From assembly GCA_005883085.1 (NCBI GenBank), contig VBAY01000110.1, positions 1 to 7,305 on the forward strand: 7,305 nucleotides of DNA. The letters run 5' to 3'. Made by a program: the position numbers and the translations under genes. Each line of letters opens with the position of its first letter. Within the stretch, counting starts at the first letter, position 1. The notes beneath the pieces are model-generated. The model saw nothing but the letters and a program-made list of their open reading frames with translations, was not told where the DNA came from and did no database searches. Source of the stretch: Candidatus Bathyarchaeota archaeon (lineage in GTDB: Archaea; Thermoproteota; Bathyarchaeia; 40CM-2-53-6). Shown one piece after another: positions 6,410 through 7,305 of this stretch.

Positions 6410-7305
6410 ATGAGACGTGCCGTTCCCGTTGCTATATTACTGATGACCCTATCAGTCTTCTCCTTTCCGACCTTCCTGAACGGGATTGTCCCACCAGCCA
6501 ACGCAGTCTCAGCTGGCTTCTCATTTAGCGCCTCTGGAGACATCGGCAGTCTGACCGTTAGTACTTCGGTTAATAACTTGAATCGCTTGCAGACTGTCAA
6601 CCCTAACTTCTTTCTAGGCTTGGGAGGTTTCAGTTATGACCCATCGGTCACCGGAGGAGTTTGGTGTGGTCAGTTCAAGTCCAAATTCAACAACATCCAG
6701 ATTCTTCCCGGCGACCGCGATACCGGTGGACACTCTTCCACTTTTGGGGAGACTCACAGTTATGAAAGATATGTCAACGGCTGTTCTTTGGATGTTGGTG
6801 TTCCAATTGTGTGCGGGCCGGTCGAGGGTGATTGCTACGGCAAAGAATACTATTTCGACTATCCTGCTGTAAATCCAATCGCACGTTTCATCTTTGCTGC
6901 TCCAAAAATCTACAACATCACGGGCGTATGCACCTTGTCGCCCAACTGCAGTTCGCAGACCGGCCAGCCCTGTACCGACCAATACGGATGTTGGCAATAC
7001 AACGCCAATGATCTTCATTATAACTGGATCGCGAACGCGATAGACAATGCTCGCTCGAAGGGAATAGGCTGGGTGATCGTTGCGACCCATAAGCTCTGCA
7101 TAAGCAGCAGCGACGCAACTTGCTCTATGGGAATAGCTTTCTTCAATATGCTTGTTCAGAAGAAAGTAGACCTGATCATCCAGGCTCATGATAACGCATA
7201 CGAAAGGAGCAAGCAACTCGCCCTCAACCCAACCACCTGCCCAAAGATGACCACTGATGGTAGTGGATATGCGGTCTACAACTCCGGATGCGTGGTAGAC
7301 GCTGG
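6410..7305 (+). CDS. Exported PAP-like metallophosphoesterase paralogue, probable pseudoenzyme (copy B, 3' end outside window)
   Basis: This open frame runs from ATG 6410 past the right edge: 298 complete codons with no stop. Residues 1-32 are a signal peptide (MRR, hydrophobic core, likely cut after ANA). The rest aligns along its whole length with copy A: SGDIGS (D44), FFLGLGGFSY, ILPGDRDTGG, GKEYYFDYP, NPIARFI, IYNITG, THKLCIS and AYERSKQLALN. Twelve cysteines match in position. Ligand positions are degraded: the bridging Asp is G73, GNH(D/E) is GDRD (D102, R103), and GHxH is AHDN (H260 kept, second His is N262); Y76 and H227 remain. Loss of the bridging Asp makes normal dinuclear catalysis unlikely, so a binding, regulatory or partner role is more probable, or a changed metal site. 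No frameshift or internal stop is seen, and the export signal is intact, so the gene appears maintained. Whether it has PKD and anchor regions like copy A cannot be seen. Confidence 0.82.
   Translation, partial: MRRAVPVAILLMTLSVFSFPTFLNGIVPPANAVSAGFSFSASGDIGSLTVSTSVNNLNRLQTVNPNFFLGLGGFSYDPSVTGGVWCGQFKSKFNNIQILPGDRDTGGHSSTFGETHSYERYVNGCSLDVGVPIVCGPVEGDCYGKEYYFDYPAVNPIARFIFAAPKIYNITGVCTLSPNCSSQTGQPCTDQYGCWQYNANDLHYNWIANAIDNARSKGIGWVIVATHKLCISSSDATCSMGIAFFNMLVQKKVDLIIQAHDNAYERSKQLALNPTTCPKMTTDGSGYAVYNSGCVVDA

Noticed and set aside
6274..6600. Minus-strand 108-residue open frame across the second copy's promoter
   Set aside because: It overlaps the signal peptide region of the second phosphoesterase on the opposite strand and shows no recognisable domain.
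6614..7216. Minus-strand 200-residue open frame
   Set aside because: It lies entirely opposite the second phosphoesterase copy, which has clear homology to its neighbour; the minus-strand translation has no domain features.
1..7305. CRISPR array, insertion sequence or transposase
   Set aside because: No regularly spaced direct repeats, no terminal inverted repeats with target duplications, and no transposase-like protein were found.

Overview
The window looks like a piece of an archaeal genome, probably an uncultured mesophilic-type archaeon (Nitrososphaerota-like or Thermoplasmatota-like; I cannot fix the lineage). The reasons are large Sec-exported surface proteins with Ig/PKD-type modules, a single C-terminal membrane anchor followed by a basic tail, many N-glycosylation sequons, TATA-like boxes close to the start codons, and two likely TTG starts. 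This is inference from style; no rRNA or other marker gene is present.

Layout, left to right. (i) Bases 3-134 carry the last 43 codons of an unidentified plus-strand gene. It converges on a minus-strand PHP-domain metal-dependent phosphoesterase (157-819) with all its metal-binding motifs. (ii) After a 237-bp divergent spacer with a 10-bp inverted repeat comes a plus-strand gene (1057-3273) for an exported, membrane-anchored GH5-type glycoside hydrolase followed by three Ig-like domains. (iii) The next spacer (3274-3705) has a run of small hairpins and, on the minus strand, a 24-codon fragment of a HAD-superfamily hydrolase: a recognisable N-terminus with nothing after it. (iv) A TTG-started gene (3706-6042) encodes an exported, anchored purple-acid-phosphatase-like metallophosphoesterase with a PKD domain and an unrecognised C-terminal domain. 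(v) After a 367-bp spacer, a second copy of the phosphoesterase starts at 6410 and runs off the right edge.

The most interesting point is the tandem phosphoesterase pair. Both copies keep the fold-defining motifs and 12 position-matched cysteines, yet each has lost different metal ligands. Mapped on the purple acid phosphatase scheme, the first copy keeps all ligands of metal site 1 but has lost two of site 2. The second copy has lost the bridging Asp and the site-1 His, but keeps the site-2-type ligands. This suggests two specialised or partner proteins rather than two ordinary phosphatases.

Taken together, the locus could serve processing of extracellular polysaccharide and phosphoesters at the cell surface. 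Each large gene appears to have its own promoter, and the link between them is inferred from shared location and architecture only.
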